64,000 nucleotides of DNA from Campylobacter concisus (GCF_003049705.1 NZ_PIRF01000004.1:62001-126000); one strand, 5' to 3'. Shown: positions 28,564 through 39,065, counted from the first letter of the stretch. Notes: generated by a model not told the origin, from the letters alone. Numbers and translations: made by a program.

Positions 28564-30084
28564 CTACTTTAAAAGCCCTTTCGCAAAATTTATTGCCTCT
28601 TCACTTATGTGCTCACCGCTTATCATACGTGCTAATTCGCTCACTCGTTCATCTTTATCAAGCTCTCTTACGACCGAGTTTTCACCGTGACGCTCTACTA
28701 AAAAGTGTGAATTTGCCTTTGAGCTAAGCTGCGGCTGATGTGAAATGGCAAAAATTTGATAAAAATTTGCAAGCTTAAGCAACACATTTGCGATACTCAT
28801 CGCTTCTTTTCCACTTAAATTTGCATCTATTTCATCAAGTATGATGACATCACCGCCCGTTTTTGTAATCTCACTAGATGCGGCTATAAAAGCCAGCCTT
28901 AAGCGATTTAGCTCGCCTGAGCTTAAATTTTTAAGCGAAGTCTCATTTAAATTTAGACAAATCTCATCAACGCCCAAAATATCAAGCTTTTTAGCCTCAA
29001 TACTCAGCGTAATATCTGGCATATAAAGCTCTTTTAAATATGAATTTATCATACTCTCAAGCTCTTTTAAATTTACGCCCCTTGCCTTGCTTAAAGCGTC
29101 AGCTAGCTCATTTGCCTTTTTGCTTAAAATTTCAAATTTCTTCTCTAGCTCGCTCTTTTCAAAGCTTAAATTTTCATATCTGGCAAGCTCTTTTTCCTTT
29201 TTATCAAGCGCTTCTAATGCCTCTTCCTCGCTGCCGTATCGCCTAATGATGGCATTAAGAGCTTCTATTCTATCAAGCACGCTCTCCACGTCGATATCGT
29301 CAAGCTCCTCCATATTTAGGCTATCTCTTGCGACCCTTAGCTCGTTCATCGCGTCTTCAAAAAAGCCGTTGTCAAGGTCGCTGATGCTTAGTGCCTCATT
29401 TACGCTATGCTCTAGCTCAAATATCCGATCAGCTCTAGCCCACGCCTCATTTATCTTATCCTTTTTACTAAGCCTCTTTTTAGTCTCCATAAGCTCTTCA
29501 AACTCGCCTTTTTTAGGTCCCACGCTTCTTATCTTCTCGATCTCAAAGCTAGCAAGCTCTTTTAGCTCCTCGACCTTTTTCTCTTCCTCTTTTATAGTTG
29601 CTAGATCTTTTGAAATTTTAGAAAATTCCAAAAATACCTCTTCAAATTCCTGCTTTGTTTCTTTAAATTTCTCATTTTTTGAAATTTCTAGCCTATCAAG
29701 CAAATTTAGAAATTTCTCATTTTCAAACTCGTTTGCCTCTTTTGCCGAGAGATATTTGATATGCTCGCGCGCCACTTGGGCTAAATTTTTCTTTGAGATG
29801 GCTTGTTGGTTTATAAAATACCTCGTGCTCTTATCTTTTAAAAGCTTGAAAATATTGACTTCTTCGTTTTCTATGCCAAACTCGTCAAGCTCAAATTTGT
29901 GTTCTACGTCAGCTTCTATTAGCCTTGCCTCGCTATCTTTTAGCCCAAAAACAGCCATTATAGCGCTCATTAGCACCGACTTACCAGCGCCGCTAACGCC
30001 CGTAAATACGCTAAGGCCCTCTTTGAAATTTAGCTCGACATTTTTAAAATTTAAATAATCTTTAATCAAAATTCGATCAATCAT
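28564..30084 (-). CDS. recN: DNA repair protein RecN
   Basis: SMC-like ATPase for double-strand break repair. The 506-residue protein has the N-terminal P-loop [13 protein letters not shown] (about 29-41), a long Glu/Lys-rich coiled coil in the middle (about 150-340), the signature [13 protein letters not shown], Walker [14 protein letters not shown] and the switch ISHQPQ. It is somewhat shorter than the E. coli protein, the shortening being in the coiled coil. It overlaps nadK by 8 nt. Confidence 0.95.
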   Translation of the reverse strand: MIDRILIKDYLNFKNVELNFKEGLSVFTGVSGAGKSVLMSAIMAVFGLKDSEARLIEADVEHKFELDEFGIENEEVNIFKLLKDKSTRYFINQQAISKKNLAQVAREHIKYLSAKEANEFENEKFLNLLDRLEISKNEKFKETKQEFEEVFLEFSKISKDLATIKEEEKKVEELKELASFEIEKIRSVGPKKGEFEELMETKKRLSKKDKINEAWARADRIFELEHSVNEALSISDLDNGFFEDAMNELRVARDSLNMEELDDIDVESVLDRIEALNAIIRRYGSEEEALEALDKKEKELARYENLSFEKSELEKKFEILSKKANELADALSKARGVNLKELESMINSYLKELYMPDITLSIEAKKLDILGVDEICLNLNETSLKNLSSGELNRLRLAFIAASSEITKTGGDVIILDEIDANLSGKEAMSIANVLLKLANFYQIFAISHQPQLSSKANSHFLVERHGENSVVRELDKDERVSELARMISGEHISEEAINFAKGLLK

Positions 30085-30952
30085 TATAACCCCAGTGAAG
30101 TTTCTCTTTTAAAATTTGAAAATAATCCCTACCGATGTGGCGTATCAGCCTAGCTTTTTTGTCACTTAAACTCATGCTAACGGCTGAAATTTTACTCATA
30201 TCAAAGCGGTCTTGACCGTCTATTACCAAGATAGCATCGCTTTTTGTTTTAAATTTAACCGTGTGATTTTTCGTAAGCACGACTGGACGCTGTGTGAGCG
30301 AGTGCGAGCAGATGGGAGTTAGCGCAAAAACCTCGCTTAAGGGATAGATGATCGGGCCATTTGCGCTCATATTGTAAGCCGTAGTGCCTGCTGGAGTCGC
30401 CGCTATGACACCATCACCGTAATACGAGTTAAAATATTTTTCATTTAAAAACGCCTCAATATGCGTCATCGAGCCGCCATTTTTACTAACGATGACTGCA
30501 TCGTTAAATGCTATCTTTTGCTCAGTTTTGCCATCGTTTCTGTGAAGCGTAACATCAAGCATAAAAGGCGTTTCTATCTCAAACTCACCATCAAAAAAGT
30601 CTTTAAAAAATTTCTCACTCTCATTAATCATTATGTCGGTTAGAAATCCGAGTCTACCAGCGTGTATACCAAGGACAAGCGGTGAGATATGAGCTAGTTT
30701 TCTACAAGTTGAGATTATAGTGCCATCGCCACCAAGCGTGATTAAAAATTCGCACTCTTTGGCTAATTTTATAAGTTCAAAACCATTTTTTTCTATACGC
30801 TTGGCACAATTTTTCTCAAGTAAAATTTCTGCGTTATACTTTTTTAAAATTTTTTCTAATTTTTCTAAATCTTGCCTAAATAATGGATAATCTTTAGCAA
30901 TAAGTCCTACTTTTTTTGTGCAAAAAGTATTAAATTTTTGTTCATTTTTCAT
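30077..30952 (-). CDS. nadK: NAD kinase
   Basis: Phosphorylates NAD to NADP. Using ATG at 30952 the protein has 291 residues; the frame could run 81 nt further up, but that part is AT-rich and would cross the aspS promoter. The nucleotide-binding GGDGT is in [11 protein letters not shown], with the conserved [12 protein letters not shown] and [16 protein letters not shown] segments. The gene ends 8 nt inside recN. Confidence 0.94.
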   Translation of the reverse strand: MKNEQKFNTFCTKKVGLIAKDYPLFRQDLEKLEKILKKYNAEILLEKNCAKRIEKNGFELIKLAKECEFLITLGGDGTIISTCRKLAHISPLVLGIHAGRLGFLTDIMINESEKFFKDFFDGEFEIETPFMLDVTLHRNDGKTEQKIAFNDAVIVSKNGGSMTHIEAFLNEKYFNSYYGDGVIAATPAGTTAYNMSANGPIIYPLSEVFALTPICSHSLTQRPVVLTKNHTVKFKTKSDAILVIDGQDRFDMSKISAVSMSLSDKKARLIRHIGRDYFQILKEKLHWGYND

Positions 30953-31008
30953 GTAAATGATTGTAACATATTTTATTTTAACAAAGCTTTTCAAAAGAAA
31001 AAAGCGAT

Positions 31009-31014
31009 TATAAT
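31009..31014 (+). promoter_or_regulatory. -10 box of the aspS promoter
   Basis: TATAAT preceded by an A-rich tract, 30 nt before the aspS ATG, in the divergent nadK-aspS gap. Confidence 0.6.
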
Positions 31015-31044
31015 TGCCTAAAAAACATTGCAAAGGAGCATTTT

Positions 31045-32802
31045 ATGCGAAGTCATTATTGCACCGATCTTAGCAAAGCTGACATCGGCAAAGAAGTAAT
31101 ACTTTGTGGCTGGGCAAACACATATAGAGACCACGGCGGCGTTGTTTTCATCGACTTAAGAGACGTTAGTGGGCTTATACAGTTAGTTTGTGATCCAGCT
31201 GATAGCAAAGAAGCACATGATATTGCTGCAAAAGTAAGAGATGAATATGTCTTAAAAGCAAAAGGAAAAGTAAGAGCTAGAGGCGAAGGACTAACCAATC
31301 CAAAGCTAAAAACTGGCGAGATAGAAGTAATAGTAAGTGAACTAATCATCGAAAATCCAAGCGAGCCGCTACCATTTATGATAGGCGATGAGAGCGTAAA
31401 CGAGGATATCAGGCTAAAATACCGCTTTTTAGACCTTAGAAGCGAGCGCTTACAAAATATCTTTAAAATGCGTTCTCGTGCAGCGATCGCAGCTAGAAAC
31501 AGCCTAGACAAAATGGGCTTTATCGAGTTTGAAACTCCTGTTTTAACACGCGCGACTCCAGAAGGTGCGAGAGACTATCTAGTGCCAAGCCGTGTATATC
31601 CGGGTCAATTTTACGCACTCCCACAAAGCCCACAGCTATTTAAACAGCTTTTGATGTGTTCTGGCTTTGATAAATATTTCCAAATCGCAAAATGCTTCCG
31701 CGACGAAGACCTAAGGGCTGATCGCCAACCAGAATTTACCCAAATAGATATCGAAATGAGCTTTGTAGAGCAAGAAGATATCATAAATATGGCTGAAACG
31801 ATGCTAAAAGATATATTTAAAGCCTGCGGATACGACATCAAAACGCCATTTAGACGCATGAGCTACAAAGAGGCCACTGAGACTTACGGCTCAGACAAGC
31901 CAGACCTCAGATATGATTTGAAAATGGTCGATGTAATTGATATTTTTGAACGTTCAAGCAATGAAATTTTTAGCTCTATTGCAAAAGACAAGAAGAAAAA
32001 CCGTATCAAAGCGCTAAAAGTACCAAATGGCGACAACATCTTTAGCAAGCGTGAGATGAATAGATTTGAAGAATTTGTACGTAAATTTGGCGCGCAAGGT
32101 CTTGGCTACTTCCAGATGAAAGAAGAAGGACTAAAAGGCCCACTTTGTAAATTTTTCGAGCAAAGTGACCTTGACGAGATCGTCTCAAGATGTGAACTAA
32201 AAGTTGGTGACGTTGTATTCTTTGGCGCTGGCAAGAAGAAGATCGTGCTTGATTACATGGGAAGATTTAGAATTTTCCTAGCTGAGCAAATGGGCATCAT
32301 TGATCAAGACAAACTTGAGTTTTTATGGGTGCTTGACTTCCCAATGTTTGAGCAAAACGACGATGGCAGCTACTCTGCAATGCACCATCCATTTACTATG
32401 CCAAAAAATATAGACGAGCCTGATCTTGAAGATATCCTCTCTATCGCTCACGATGTCGTGCTTAATGGCTTTGAGCTTGGCGGCGGAAGTATAAGAATTC
32501 ACAAAAACGACATCCAACAAAAGGTCTTTAAACTTCTTGGCATAGATGAAGAGGAGCAGCGTGAGAAATTTGGCTTCTTGCTTGATGCCTTGACATTTGG
32601 TGCACCTCCACATGGTGGTATCGCGATCGGCTTTGATAGGCTAAATATGCTTGTAAATAAAGCAAGCTCGATCCGTGACGTCATAGCCTTCCCTAAAACA
32701 CAACGTGCTCAGTGCCCACTAACAAAGGCACCAAGCCACGCTAGTAACGAACAGCTTAGGGAGCTAGGACTAAGGATAAGAGAAAAAGAGCAAAAGGCTT
32801 AA
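31045..32802 (+). CDS. aspS: aspartyl-tRNA synthetase
   Basis: Class II synthetase of 585 residues. The N-terminal OB fold ([21 protein letters not shown]) binds the anticodon. The flipping-loop region [10 protein letters not shown], motif 2 [20 protein letters not shown] and motif 3 GFDRLNML are present, along with the bacterial GAD insertion. In epsilonproteobacteria the enzyme is often non-discriminating and works with GatCAB to make Asn-tRNA; sequence alone does not settle this here. An AAAGGAG ribosome site precedes the ATG. Confidence 0.96.
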   Translation: MRSHYCTDLSKADIGKEVILCGWANTYRDHGGVVFIDLRDVSGLIQLVCDPADSKEAHDIAAKVRDEYVLKAKGKVRARGEGLTNPKLKTGEIEVIVSELIIENPSEPLPFMIGDESVNEDIRLKYRFLDLRSERLQNIFKMRSRAAIAARNSLDKMGFIEFETPVLTRATPEGARDYLVPSRVYPGQFYALPQSPQLFKQLLMCSGFDKYFQIAKCFRDEDLRADRQPEFTQIDIEMSFVEQEDIINMAETMLKDIFKACGYDIKTPFRRMSYKEATETYGSDKPDLRYDLKMVDVIDIFERSSNEIFSSIAKDKKKNRIKALKVPNGDNIFSKREMNRFEEFVRKFGAQGLGYFQMKEEGLKGPLCKFFEQSDLDEIVSRCELKVGDVVFFGAGKKKIVLDYMGRFRIFLAEQMGIIDQDKLEFLWVLDFPMFEQNDDGSYSAMHHPFTMPKNIDEPDLEDILSIAHDVVLNGFELGGGSIRIHKNDIQQKVFKLLGIDEEEQREKFGFLLDALTFGAPPHGGIAIGFDRLNMLVNKASSIRDVIAFPKTQRAQCPLTKAPSHASNEQLRELGLRIREKEQKA

Positions 32803-32898
32803 AATTTTGTTGTAATAAATTTGGACTTTTTGGATGTCTAAATTTGAGTTATTTTATTTTAAAGATTAAATTTTTGAGATAATTTTGGATGTTGTGCA

Positions 32899-32950
32899 GA
32901 AAATTTCATCCCAAAGCTAGACATATAGTCTGCTGCAGGGTGAAATTTTC
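32899..32950. repeat. nested inverted repeat (structured RNA or terminator) between aspS and adk
   Basis: Outer arms GAAAATTTCA and TGAAATTTTC pair perfectly over 10 bp. After a one-base bulge CCC pairs with GGG, and inside AGC-T-AGAC pairs with GTCT-GCT around an ATATA loop. Such a two-tier hairpin is unlikely by chance in this spacer. No T tract follows on the plus strand, so it may be a leader structure of adk or an unusual terminator of aspS. Confidence 0.6.
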
Positions 32951-32992
32951 AAACTCATTCAAAGGCGCTCAAAAAATGTAAAAAGGGAAAGA

Positions 32993-33562
32993 ATGAAGAA
33001 TTTATTTTTAATCATAGGCGCTCCAGGCAGCGGCAAAACGACAGACGCATCACTCATCGCACAGCAAGATGAAAAATTTGCACACTTTTCAACTGGCGAT
33101 CTTTTAAGAGCTGAGGTTGCTAGTGGTAGCGAGCTTGGCAAGCTTATAGACGGCTTTATCTCAAAGGGAAATTTAGTTCCGCTTGACGTTGTCGTAAATG
33201 CGATTGTATCAGCCATTAAAGGCTCAGAAAAATCAAACATCATAATAGACGGCTACCCAAGAAGCGTTGAACAAATGACAGAGCTTGACAAGGTATTAAG
33301 CGAACAAAAAGAAATTTCTCTTAAAGGCGTCATCGAAGTAGACGTTAGCGAAGATGTGGCAAGAGCAAGAGTGCTCGGCCGTGCAAGAGGTGCTGATGAT
33401 AACAACGAAGTATTTAACAATCGCATGAAAGTATATCTTGATCCGATTGTTTCTATCCGTGAATTTTACAGTAAAAAAGAGCTACTTCATGTAGTAAACG
33501 GTGAACGCGGTATAGACGAGATCGTAGCTGATATTAAAAATTTACTAGCTAAACTTTTATAA
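32993..33562 (+). CDS. adk: adenylate kinase
   Basis: Balances AMP, ADP and ATP. The 189-residue short form has the P-loop [11 protein letters not shown] (about 9-19), [10 protein letters not shown], the [10 protein letters not shown] motif and a short LID ([11 protein letters not shown]) without a zinc site. The N-terminus [17 protein letters not shown] fixes the start, with AAAGGGAAAG upstream. Confidence 0.95.
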   Translation: MKNLFLIIGAPGSGKTTDASLIAQQDEKFAHFSTGDLLRAEVASGSELGKLIDGFISKGNLVPLDVVVNAIVSAIKGSEKSNIIIDGYPRSVEQMTELDKVLSEQKEISLKGVIEVDVSEDVARARVLGRARGADDNNEVFNNRMKVYLDPIVSIREFYSKKELLHVVNGERGIDEIVADIKNLLAKLL

Positions 33563-33570
33563 ATTTACAG

Positions 33571-33594
33571 ACCTTGCATCAAAAGGTGCAAGGT
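33571..33594 (+). terminator. hairpin terminator after adk
   Basis: Perfect 8-bp arms ACCTTGCA / TGCAAGGT with an 8-nt loop, 9 nt after the adk stop. Only a weak T tract follows. Confidence 0.6.
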
Positions 33595-33646
33595 TCTAAT
33601 CTACAATCCTAAGATTATTTTAAAAAACATAAACAAAGATGAAATT

Positions 33647-34111
33647 ATGCATAAAATTAAATTTACGATACTACTTGCGATCATAGCCATTTTTGCTTTT
33701 ACAGGATGTGCCAAAAAGCATATAGAGATGGTTGAAAAGGATACTGCATATAAGTACAGCAGTGCTAAAGCGGTTTGTGGCGAAACTGAACTTGATAAAA
33801 AGCTAGAAGGGCACATAAATACATTTTTAAAAAAGAAAAACCAATACGGTGACGACCTAATTATAAAATGCGATATACAAAGAACAAAAAATGGAGTTAG
33901 GATCCTTAGGCACTTAACCCTAGGCATAGGTGGTGCTGGTAAATCTGAAACTCTCGCAGTCATAAATTTAGTTGATCAAAATGGTAAAGAGGTAGCCAAA
34001 TTTAACGTTACGGTCGAGATCAGATATGGCTTTCTTGGCGGCAATGCAGATAGAGCACTACCAATCACCGCCAAAAACATCTATAACATTGTTACAAAAG
34101 ACTTTATGTAA
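33647..34111 (+). CDS. putative lipoprotein of unknown function
   Basis: A 154-residue protein with a lipoprotein signal (hydrophobic TILLAIIAIFAFTGC, Cys at about 23). The mature part is basic and beta-rich (NGVRILRHLTLGIGGAGKSETLAVINLVD) and ends with a long strand pattern. I do not recognise a family with certainty; size and pattern recall small outer-membrane lipoproteins that modify envelope structure. It stands alone between adk and the OB-fold gene. Confidence 0.7.
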   Translation: MHKIKFTILLAIIAIFAFTGCAKKHIEMVEKDTAYKYSSAKAVCGETELDKKLEGHINTFLKKKNQYGDDLIIKCDIQRTKNGVRILRHLTLGIGGAGKSETLAVINLVDQNGKEVAKFNVTVEIRYGFLGGNADRALPITAKNIYNIVTKDFM

Positions 34112-34184
34112 AAACTTACTTTTCATTAACATCAAAAATGTAATATCCTTTTAAATTTTTACAACAAATTCTAAAAGGATAAAA

Positions 34185-34520
34185 ATGAAAAAAATCATAA
34201 TCGCTTCACTAACTGCTAGCATCGCAATGGCTGGGGGCTTTACATCAAAATATTCAAGTGGAACGATAAGCGCAAAAGAGGCTTTGAAACTAAAAGACGA
34301 CGCTAAAGTCGTACTTGAGGGCAAAATAAAATCGCACATAAAATCAGACAAATATGAATTTATTGATAAAAATGGTGACGTCATTACTATTGAGATCGAT
34401 AACAAAAAATGGGGTAACATAACAGCCAACGAAGATACGCCTTTAAGAATAAGAGGCGAAGTAGATAAAGACCTTATGAAAACAGAGATCGATGTCGATA
34501 GCATAGAGGTTATAAAGTAG
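34185..34520 (+). CDS. NirD/YgiW/YdeI family periplasmic OB-fold protein
   Basis: A 111-residue exported protein with a signal peptide (MKKIIIASLTASIAMAGGF) and a bacterial OB-fold domain: AKVVLEGKIKSHIKSDKYEF-type strands, then DVITIEIDNKKW and PLRIRGEVDKD. YgiW/YdeI proteins are linked to stress tolerance and biofilm in enterobacteria. The role here is inferred from family only. The ribosome site is AAAAGGATAAAA before the ATG. Confidence 0.85.
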   Translation: MKKIIIASLTASIAMAGGFTSKYSSGTISAKEALKLKDDAKVVLEGKIKSHIKSDKYEFIDKNGDVITIEIDNKKWGNITANEDTPLRIRGEVDKDLMKTEIDVDSIEVIK

Positions 34521-34590
34521 TTAAATTTTACGCGTATTTAATGCAAAAAATACTAAAATCACGAAAATTTCTAATAAAAAGGACGAATAT

Positions 34591-35109
34591 ATGGACGTTT
34601 CAAAGATCAAAGCTGGTTCAAATCCAGACAAAATCAATGCCGTAATCGAAATACCTTATGGCTCAAATATAAAATACGAGATCGACAAAGATAGCGGTGC
34701 GGTTGTAGTTGATCGTGTGCTTTACTCAGCGATGTTTTACCCAGCAAACTACGGCTTTGTGCCAAACACACTTGCGGCTGATGGCGATCCAGCTGATATT
34801 TTGGTACTAAACGAATATCCGCTCCAAGCTGGCAGTGTCATCCCTTGCCGTTTAATAGGCGTTTTGGTAATGGAAGATGAAGCAGGTATGGATGAGAAGC
34901 TTTTAGCTGTGCCAGTTACAAAGATCGATCCAAGATATGACGCGATAAAAAGCTATGAAGATCTGCCAGTTGCAACACTAAATAAGATCAAAAATTTCTT
35001 TGAAACTTATAAAATTCTTGAGCCAAACAAATGGGTTAAAGTGAAAGAATTTAAAGATGCAAATGCTGCAAAAGAGATTTTAGACGCTGCGATAAAAAAT
35101 TATAAATAA
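34591..35109 (+). CDS. ppa: inorganic pyrophosphatase
   Basis: Soluble family I pyrophosphatase. The 172-residue protein shows EIPYGSNIKYEIDKDSG, the metal site signature DGDPADILVL and the KIDPRYDAIKSYEDLP region. It is a single gene with its own hairpin terminator. Gene order adk to ppa is kept from C. jejuni, with two small exported-protein genes placed between them here. Confidence 0.96.
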   Translation: MDVSKIKAGSNPDKINAVIEIPYGSNIKYEIDKDSGAVVVDRVLYSAMFYPANYGFVPNTLAADGDPADILVLNEYPLQAGSVIPCRLIGVLVMEDEAGMDEKLLAVPVTKIDPRYDAIKSYEDLPVATLNKIKNFFETYKILEPNKWVKVKEFKDANAAKEILDAAIKNYK

Positions 35110-35114
35110 TTTAT

Positions 35115-35136
35115 AAGCCCTATTTTAGGGCTTTTT
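35115..35136 (+). terminator. rho-independent terminator of ppa
   Basis: AAGCCCTA / TAGGGCTT stem with a TTT loop, running into TTTTTCTTTTT, 5 nt after the ppa stop. Confidence 0.9.
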
Positions 35137-35208
35137 CTTTTTAAATTTGTTCGTTTTTATACGTCATATTAAAAAGGCTATTTTTATATTTAGATAAGCT
35201 TTTTCTTG

Positions 35209-35214
35209 TATAAT
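35209..35214 (+). promoter_or_regulatory. -10 box of the tRNA-Met promoter
   Basis: TATAAT following TG, 19 nt before the first base of the tRNA and preceded by a T-rich stretch. Confidence 0.65.
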
Positions 35215-35233
35215 ACGGTTTTCTTTCAACTGT

Positions 35234-35310
35234 GGGTTCATAGCTCAGTTGGTTAGAGCATCCGGCTCATAACCGGATGGTCCCAGGTTCGAGTCCTGGT
35301 GAACCCACCA
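35234..35310 (+). tRNA. tRNA-Met (CAU), elongator type
   Basis: A 77-nt cloverleaf: acceptor GGGTTCA / TGAACCC with discriminator A and encoded CCA, D arm TAGCTCAGTTGGTTAGAGCA, anticodon loop CTCATAA in a TCCGG/CCGGA stem, and T loop GGTTCGAGTCC. The first pair is G-C and the anticodon stem lacks three G-C pairs next to the loop, so it is not the initiator. A tRNA-Ile with modified CAU is possible but the D arm and stem look like elongator Met. Confidence 0.93.
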
Positions 35311-35417
35311 CCTACTTCACCAACATCGCAAGATCAAAAAATTTTCGTCGTTTTTTATTTAAGTTTTAAAATATTTTTAAAATTTAAAAATAGAAAGATT
35401 TAAATATCCTAAATTTT

Positions 35418-36077
35418 CTAAGTTCTCTCTAAAATTTCCTTTCGTTTTTGCCAGTCAGGCATATAAAGCGTCAGATAGTCATAAAATTTCTTTGAGTGAT
35501 CAGGATAGAGAAGATGCACTAGCTCGTGGAATACAACATACTCGATACACGCTCTTGGCTTTTTGATAAGCTCTATGTTTAAATTTATATATGATTTATA
35601 TGGATTGCAACTCCCCCACCTCGTCTTCATCTGTCTTATTTTTACACTTTTGATATCTTGTTTTACTATCTTGTTAAACTCTTGCAAGATATTAAAAAAA
35701 TACAGCATCGCCTTTTCGTTATACCATTCATAGACCAAATTTCTTTTTCGCTCTAGGTCGCTTTTATCTTTTACGAATAGCTCTAGATAGCCTCTTTGCA
35801 GCTTTACGCGCTCCTCTTTAGACTGCACCACTTTTAGCCTATAGCTTCGCCCAAGATATTTAAAATCCTCGCCGCTTACGTATTCTTTTTGTGGCGTCTT
35901 AAATGAGGCAAAAAACGTGCGCTTTTTCGCTATCCACTTGGCTCTTTTTTCTATGATAAATTTTATATGCTCATCGCTTGCGGCTTTTGGCGTGGTTAAT
36001 ATCGCTTCGCCATTTGGTCTAACTTTTAAAGTGATATTTTTTACGTCTTTTCGGACGATTTTTACGCCTTCAAGCAT
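35418..36077 (-). CDS. YgjP-like (DUF45) metallopeptidase
   Basis: A 219-residue protein with the zinc motif HELVH (in YVVFHELVHLLYPDHS) and the family segment KTRWGSCN upstream of it. YgjP/DUF45 genes are frequent neighbours of type I restriction genes, and here the start overlaps the end of hsdR by 8 nt, so the two were one operon. The role of the peptidase in such operons is not well known. Confidence 0.85.
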   Translation of the reverse strand: MLEGVKIVRKDVKNITLKVRPNGEAILTTPKAASDEHIKFIIEKRAKWIAKKRTFFASFKTPQKEYVSGEDFKYLGRSYRLKVVQSKEERVKLQRGYLELFVKDKSDLERKRNLVYEWYNEKAMLYFFNILQEFNKIVKQDIKSVKIRQMKTRWGSCNPYKSYINLNIELIKKPRACIEYVVFHELVHLLYPDHSKKFYDYLTLYMPDWQKRKEILERT

Positions 36078-38616
36078 AAAAACTTATCCCTATGCCTCGG
36101 ATAGTTTGGTAAATTTTCTCTTTCTCATCGATAGAAACGCCGTATTCGTCCTCGACATCCCAAAGAGCATCTTCCATCTGACTTGTTATCTCGTTTTCTA
36201 CGTCTTTATTTTTGTGCCATTCTGGTTTTTTTGAGGCTTCTTCATAAATTTCATAAAATTTCAGGCTCAAATTTTTAGCGACCGTCTCAACATCCATAAG
36301 CCCCACATCGCCCAAAATATCGAGCAAATTATCATAAATGGCAAATAAAATTTTCTTACCATTAAATTCTTTTGGATACCTATCTTCATTTGGCTTTAAA
36401 GCACCAGTTATGAGGTCTTTTAGCAGTTTTGCTTTGGCAAGTTTTTCCTCTTCGCTTAGCCTTTTTGCCTTGTACTCGTCGATGATATCTTGTATCTGCT
36501 GCGCTATTGATTTATAAAATACTGGATTTGAGTCCATTTTCTCTTTTACCACCGCGCTTACGGCACTGATGATCGTATCAGCCTTTGCGTTTTTACCCTC
36601 AACCCTTTGCACCTCATCGTCAAATTCCGTTTCAAAGATATTTACGAGTTTCGTAAGCTCATTAACCCCTTGTGCATTTACGTAAGTATCAAGTAGCTTT
36701 TGCATCTGCGCTTCGTATTTGCCAAAGTCGCAAGCCTCATGATACCTTAGCTGCACCGTCTTTCTTAGCTCGTTATAAAATTTAACTCTTTGCTTATAAG
36801 CTTTGATCTCCTCTTCGCTTAATATGTCATAAATTTTCTCACTTAAAAGCGCTAGTTTAAACGCCCTAGCAAACTGTGATAGCCACTCTTTAAAGTCATC
36901 TCGTTTTTGCACGTCCTCTAAAACCGCCACGTAGCTTTCCAGATCGTCTTTAAATTTCACACTGCTAAAAAGATCGTCCAGATGAGTATAGTAAGTCTTT
37001 GCCTTTATTATCTCGCTTCTTACGTCTATCACAGCTCCAGTTATATCTTCTGTGTCAAAGCCACTTAGCGAAGCATAGCTAGTAAGCGCCTCATCAAGCT
37101 CACCTAAAAGCCCTCTATAATCAATAATGTAGCCGTAGTCTTTCCCGTCGTAAAGCCTATTTACTCTAGCTATTGCTTGAAGCAAATTATGCTCTTTTAG
37201 CTGTTTATCTATATAAAGTGTGCTTGCTCTTGGCGCATCAAAGCCAGTTAAAAGCTTATCAACGACGATGAGCAAGTCTATCTCGTCGCCATAAACAAAT
37301 TCATCCTTCACATGTTTTAGATATTCTTCCTCGCTGCCGTAGCCCCTTATAGTCTCTTGCCACGCCTTTGCGACATACTCTTTATGCCCGCCCTCAAGCT
37401 CCTCGTGCTCGTTGCTTGATATCACATAAGCACTTTTTATCTCTCCAAATTCCTCAAATATCTCATGATATTTTATGGCGTCATATTTTCTTTGCGTTGC
37501 CAACATCGCCTTAAAACCACTTTCTTTCAAAGTCTTTTTGATGTGTTCATTTATATCCACAGCTATTAGCTCCAGCCTTTGCTCGCTTGATGCTACACGC
37601 TCAAACCTCGCCCACTTTTGCTGTAAGTCCCTTTTAGCCTCATCGCCAAGCTCTCTCGATATGAGGTCAAATTTCCTAGTTAGCCCCTCAGAGTCTAGCA
37701 CTTCTTGACCCACGTATCGCCCTTCATAAAGTAGTGGCAACACGGCTCCGTCTTTGACCGCATCGTCTATCGTATATCTATGTATCTCTCCGCCAAATTT
37801 AGCAAAGCTATTTTTCTCACGCTTTAAAAGCGGTGTCCCTGTAAATCCTATATAACAAGCAAGAGGCAACGCCTTTTTCATAGCCTTATGCAGATCGCCG
37901 CCTTGCGTGCGGTGGCTCTCATCCACTAGCACAAATATATCGCTATCTCTTATCACTACCTTTTGGTTTTTTACCTTTTCAAATTTATGTACGAGCGTAG
38001 TTATCACGCTAACGCCGCTTTGCAGCTTTTCTATCAGATCGCTTCCGCTGCTTGCTCGCCCTGCTTTTATATCCGTGTTTTTAAAGGTCCCTTGTATCTG
38101 CTCATCTAGATCTATCCTGTCGGTTACGACGATGATTTTTGAATTTGGATAAATTTGCTTTAAAAGCTTTGTTAGCATTACCATTGTAAGCGATTTGCCG
38201 CTTCCTTGCGTGTGCCAGATTAGTCCGCCCGCTCTTACACCATCTTTTTTCGCCGATACTCTCTTTAGCGTCTCTTCGATAGCGAAAAACTGCTGATATC
38301 TACAAACCTTTTTCGCTTTTTTATCAAATAATATATAGTGCCTAATTAGCCTTAGCAGCCTATCTTTAGATAACAGCGAAAAGAGCGTAGTATCAAGCGC
38401 GCTTATCTTTCTATCTTTTATCGCGCCATTTAGGCTCTCATTTGCGCCTTCTTGCTCTTTCCACACGCTATAAAATTTAAACGGCGTGCCAGTTGTGCCG
38501 TATCTTGCCTCGCTGCCGTTTGCGGCGATAGTTAGCTGGATGTATTTAAAAAGGTGCGCTATCTCATCTTTGCCCTGCTCTTTTTCTAGCTGTTTTATGC
38601 CGTTTTCAAAGCTCAT
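36070..38616 (-). CDS. hsdR: type I restriction enzyme R subunit, lacking the N-terminal nuclease part
   Basis: An 848-residue HsdR fragment that starts with the sequence normally found near residue 180 to 200 of the subunit (FENGIKQLE...HLFKYIQLTIAANG). The motor domains are present: Walker A WHTQGSGKS (134-142), DESH in VLVDESHRTQ, and later helicase motifs such as LLTGFDAPRASTLYIDK and ARVNRLYDGK, then the C-terminal HsdR helical region. The endonuclease domain is missing, and an in-frame TAA lies four codons before the ATG. No hsdM or hsdS is in the window. It is probably a remnant or a nuclease-less form. Confidence 0.85.
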   Translation of the reverse strand: MSFENGIKQLEKEQGKDEIAHLFKYIQLTIAANGSEARYGTTGTPFKFYSVWKEQEGANESLNGAIKDRKISALDTTLFSLLSKDRLLRLIRHYILFDKKAKKVCRYQQFFAIEETLKRVSAKKDGVRAGGLIWHTQGSGKSLTMVMLTKLLKQIYPNSKIIVVTDRIDLDEQIQGTFKNTDIKAGRASSGSDLIEKLQSGVSVITTLVHKFEKVKNQKVVIRDSDIFVLVDESHRTQGGDLHKAMKKALPLACYIGFTGTPLLKREKNSFAKFGGEIHRYTIDDAVKDGAVLPLLYEGRYVGQEVLDSEGLTRKFDLISRELGDEAKRDLQQKWARFERVASSEQRLELIAVDINEHIKKTLKESGFKAMLATQRKYDAIKYHEIFEEFGEIKSAYVISSNEHEELEGGHKEYVAKAWQETIRGYGSEEEYLKHVKDEFVYGDEIDLLIVVDKLLTGFDAPRASTLYIDKQLKEHNLLQAIARVNRLYDGKDYGYIIDYRGLLGELDEALTSYASLSGFDTEDITGAVIDVRSEIIKAKTYYTHLDDLFSSVKFKDDLESYVAVLEDVQKRDDFKEWLSQFARAFKLALLSEKIYDILSEEEIKAYKQRVKFYNELRKTVQLRYHEACDFGKYEAQMQKLLDTYVNAQGVNELTKLVNIFETEFDDEVQRVEGKNAKADTIISAVSAVVKEKMDSNPVFYKSIAQQIQDIIDEYKAKRLSEEEKLAKAKLLKDLITGALKPNEDRYPKEFNGKKILFAIYDNLLDILGDVGLMDVETVAKNLSLKFYEIYEEASKKPEWHKNKDVENEITSQMEDALWDVEDEYGVSIDEKEKIYQTIRGIGISFYA

Positions 38617-39024
38617 GCTTGATTTTTATTTCTTGCTCAAAAAACAATCTCTACTTTAATCTTTATTTATGCTATATAAAAACCAACAAAATCTCAATTT
38701 TTAAAATTTGCGCTAAAATACCAAATAAAAAAACAAAAGTAAATTTCCCTATAAACCAAAATTTACTTTAACTTAATAAAAAATAACAGCTTCTAATTCC
38801 GTCGTATAGTCTTAGAACTTAATATCATTTATCAAAATATTAAGAACAAATAACCTCTACATAGAACAATATGTTAATACTTACTTAGCAAACTCAAATG
38901 AGTTTGCTGTAAGGTCTTGGCAGACGGCCTATATTTTTCTTTGGCCGAGCAAAAAATATAAAAACTTATACGAAGCTTTATCGCTCGAAAATGATTTTTC
39001 ATCGGCAAAATGTCTAAGTTTTCA

Positions 39025-39065
39025 TATAAAAAGCCCTTAATGAATATAATTAAGGGCTTTTTATA
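39025..39065. terminator. long bidirectional hairpin
   Basis: Left arm 39025-39041 and right arm 39049-39065 are a perfect 17-bp inverted repeat with core AAGCCCTTAAT / ATTAAGGGCTT and a 7-nt loop, with A and T runs on the two sides. It would terminate transcription from either direction. Confidence 0.75.

Noticed and set aside
29087..30058. 323-codon plus-strand frame
   Set aside because: It lies wholly antisense to recN and is a low-complexity Ser/Phe/Leu translation, the usual mirror of a Glu/Lys-rich coiled coil.
35234..35310. Initiator tRNA-fMet
   Set aside because: The first acceptor pair is G-C and the anticodon stem is TCCGG/CCGGA, without the three G-C pairs of initiators.
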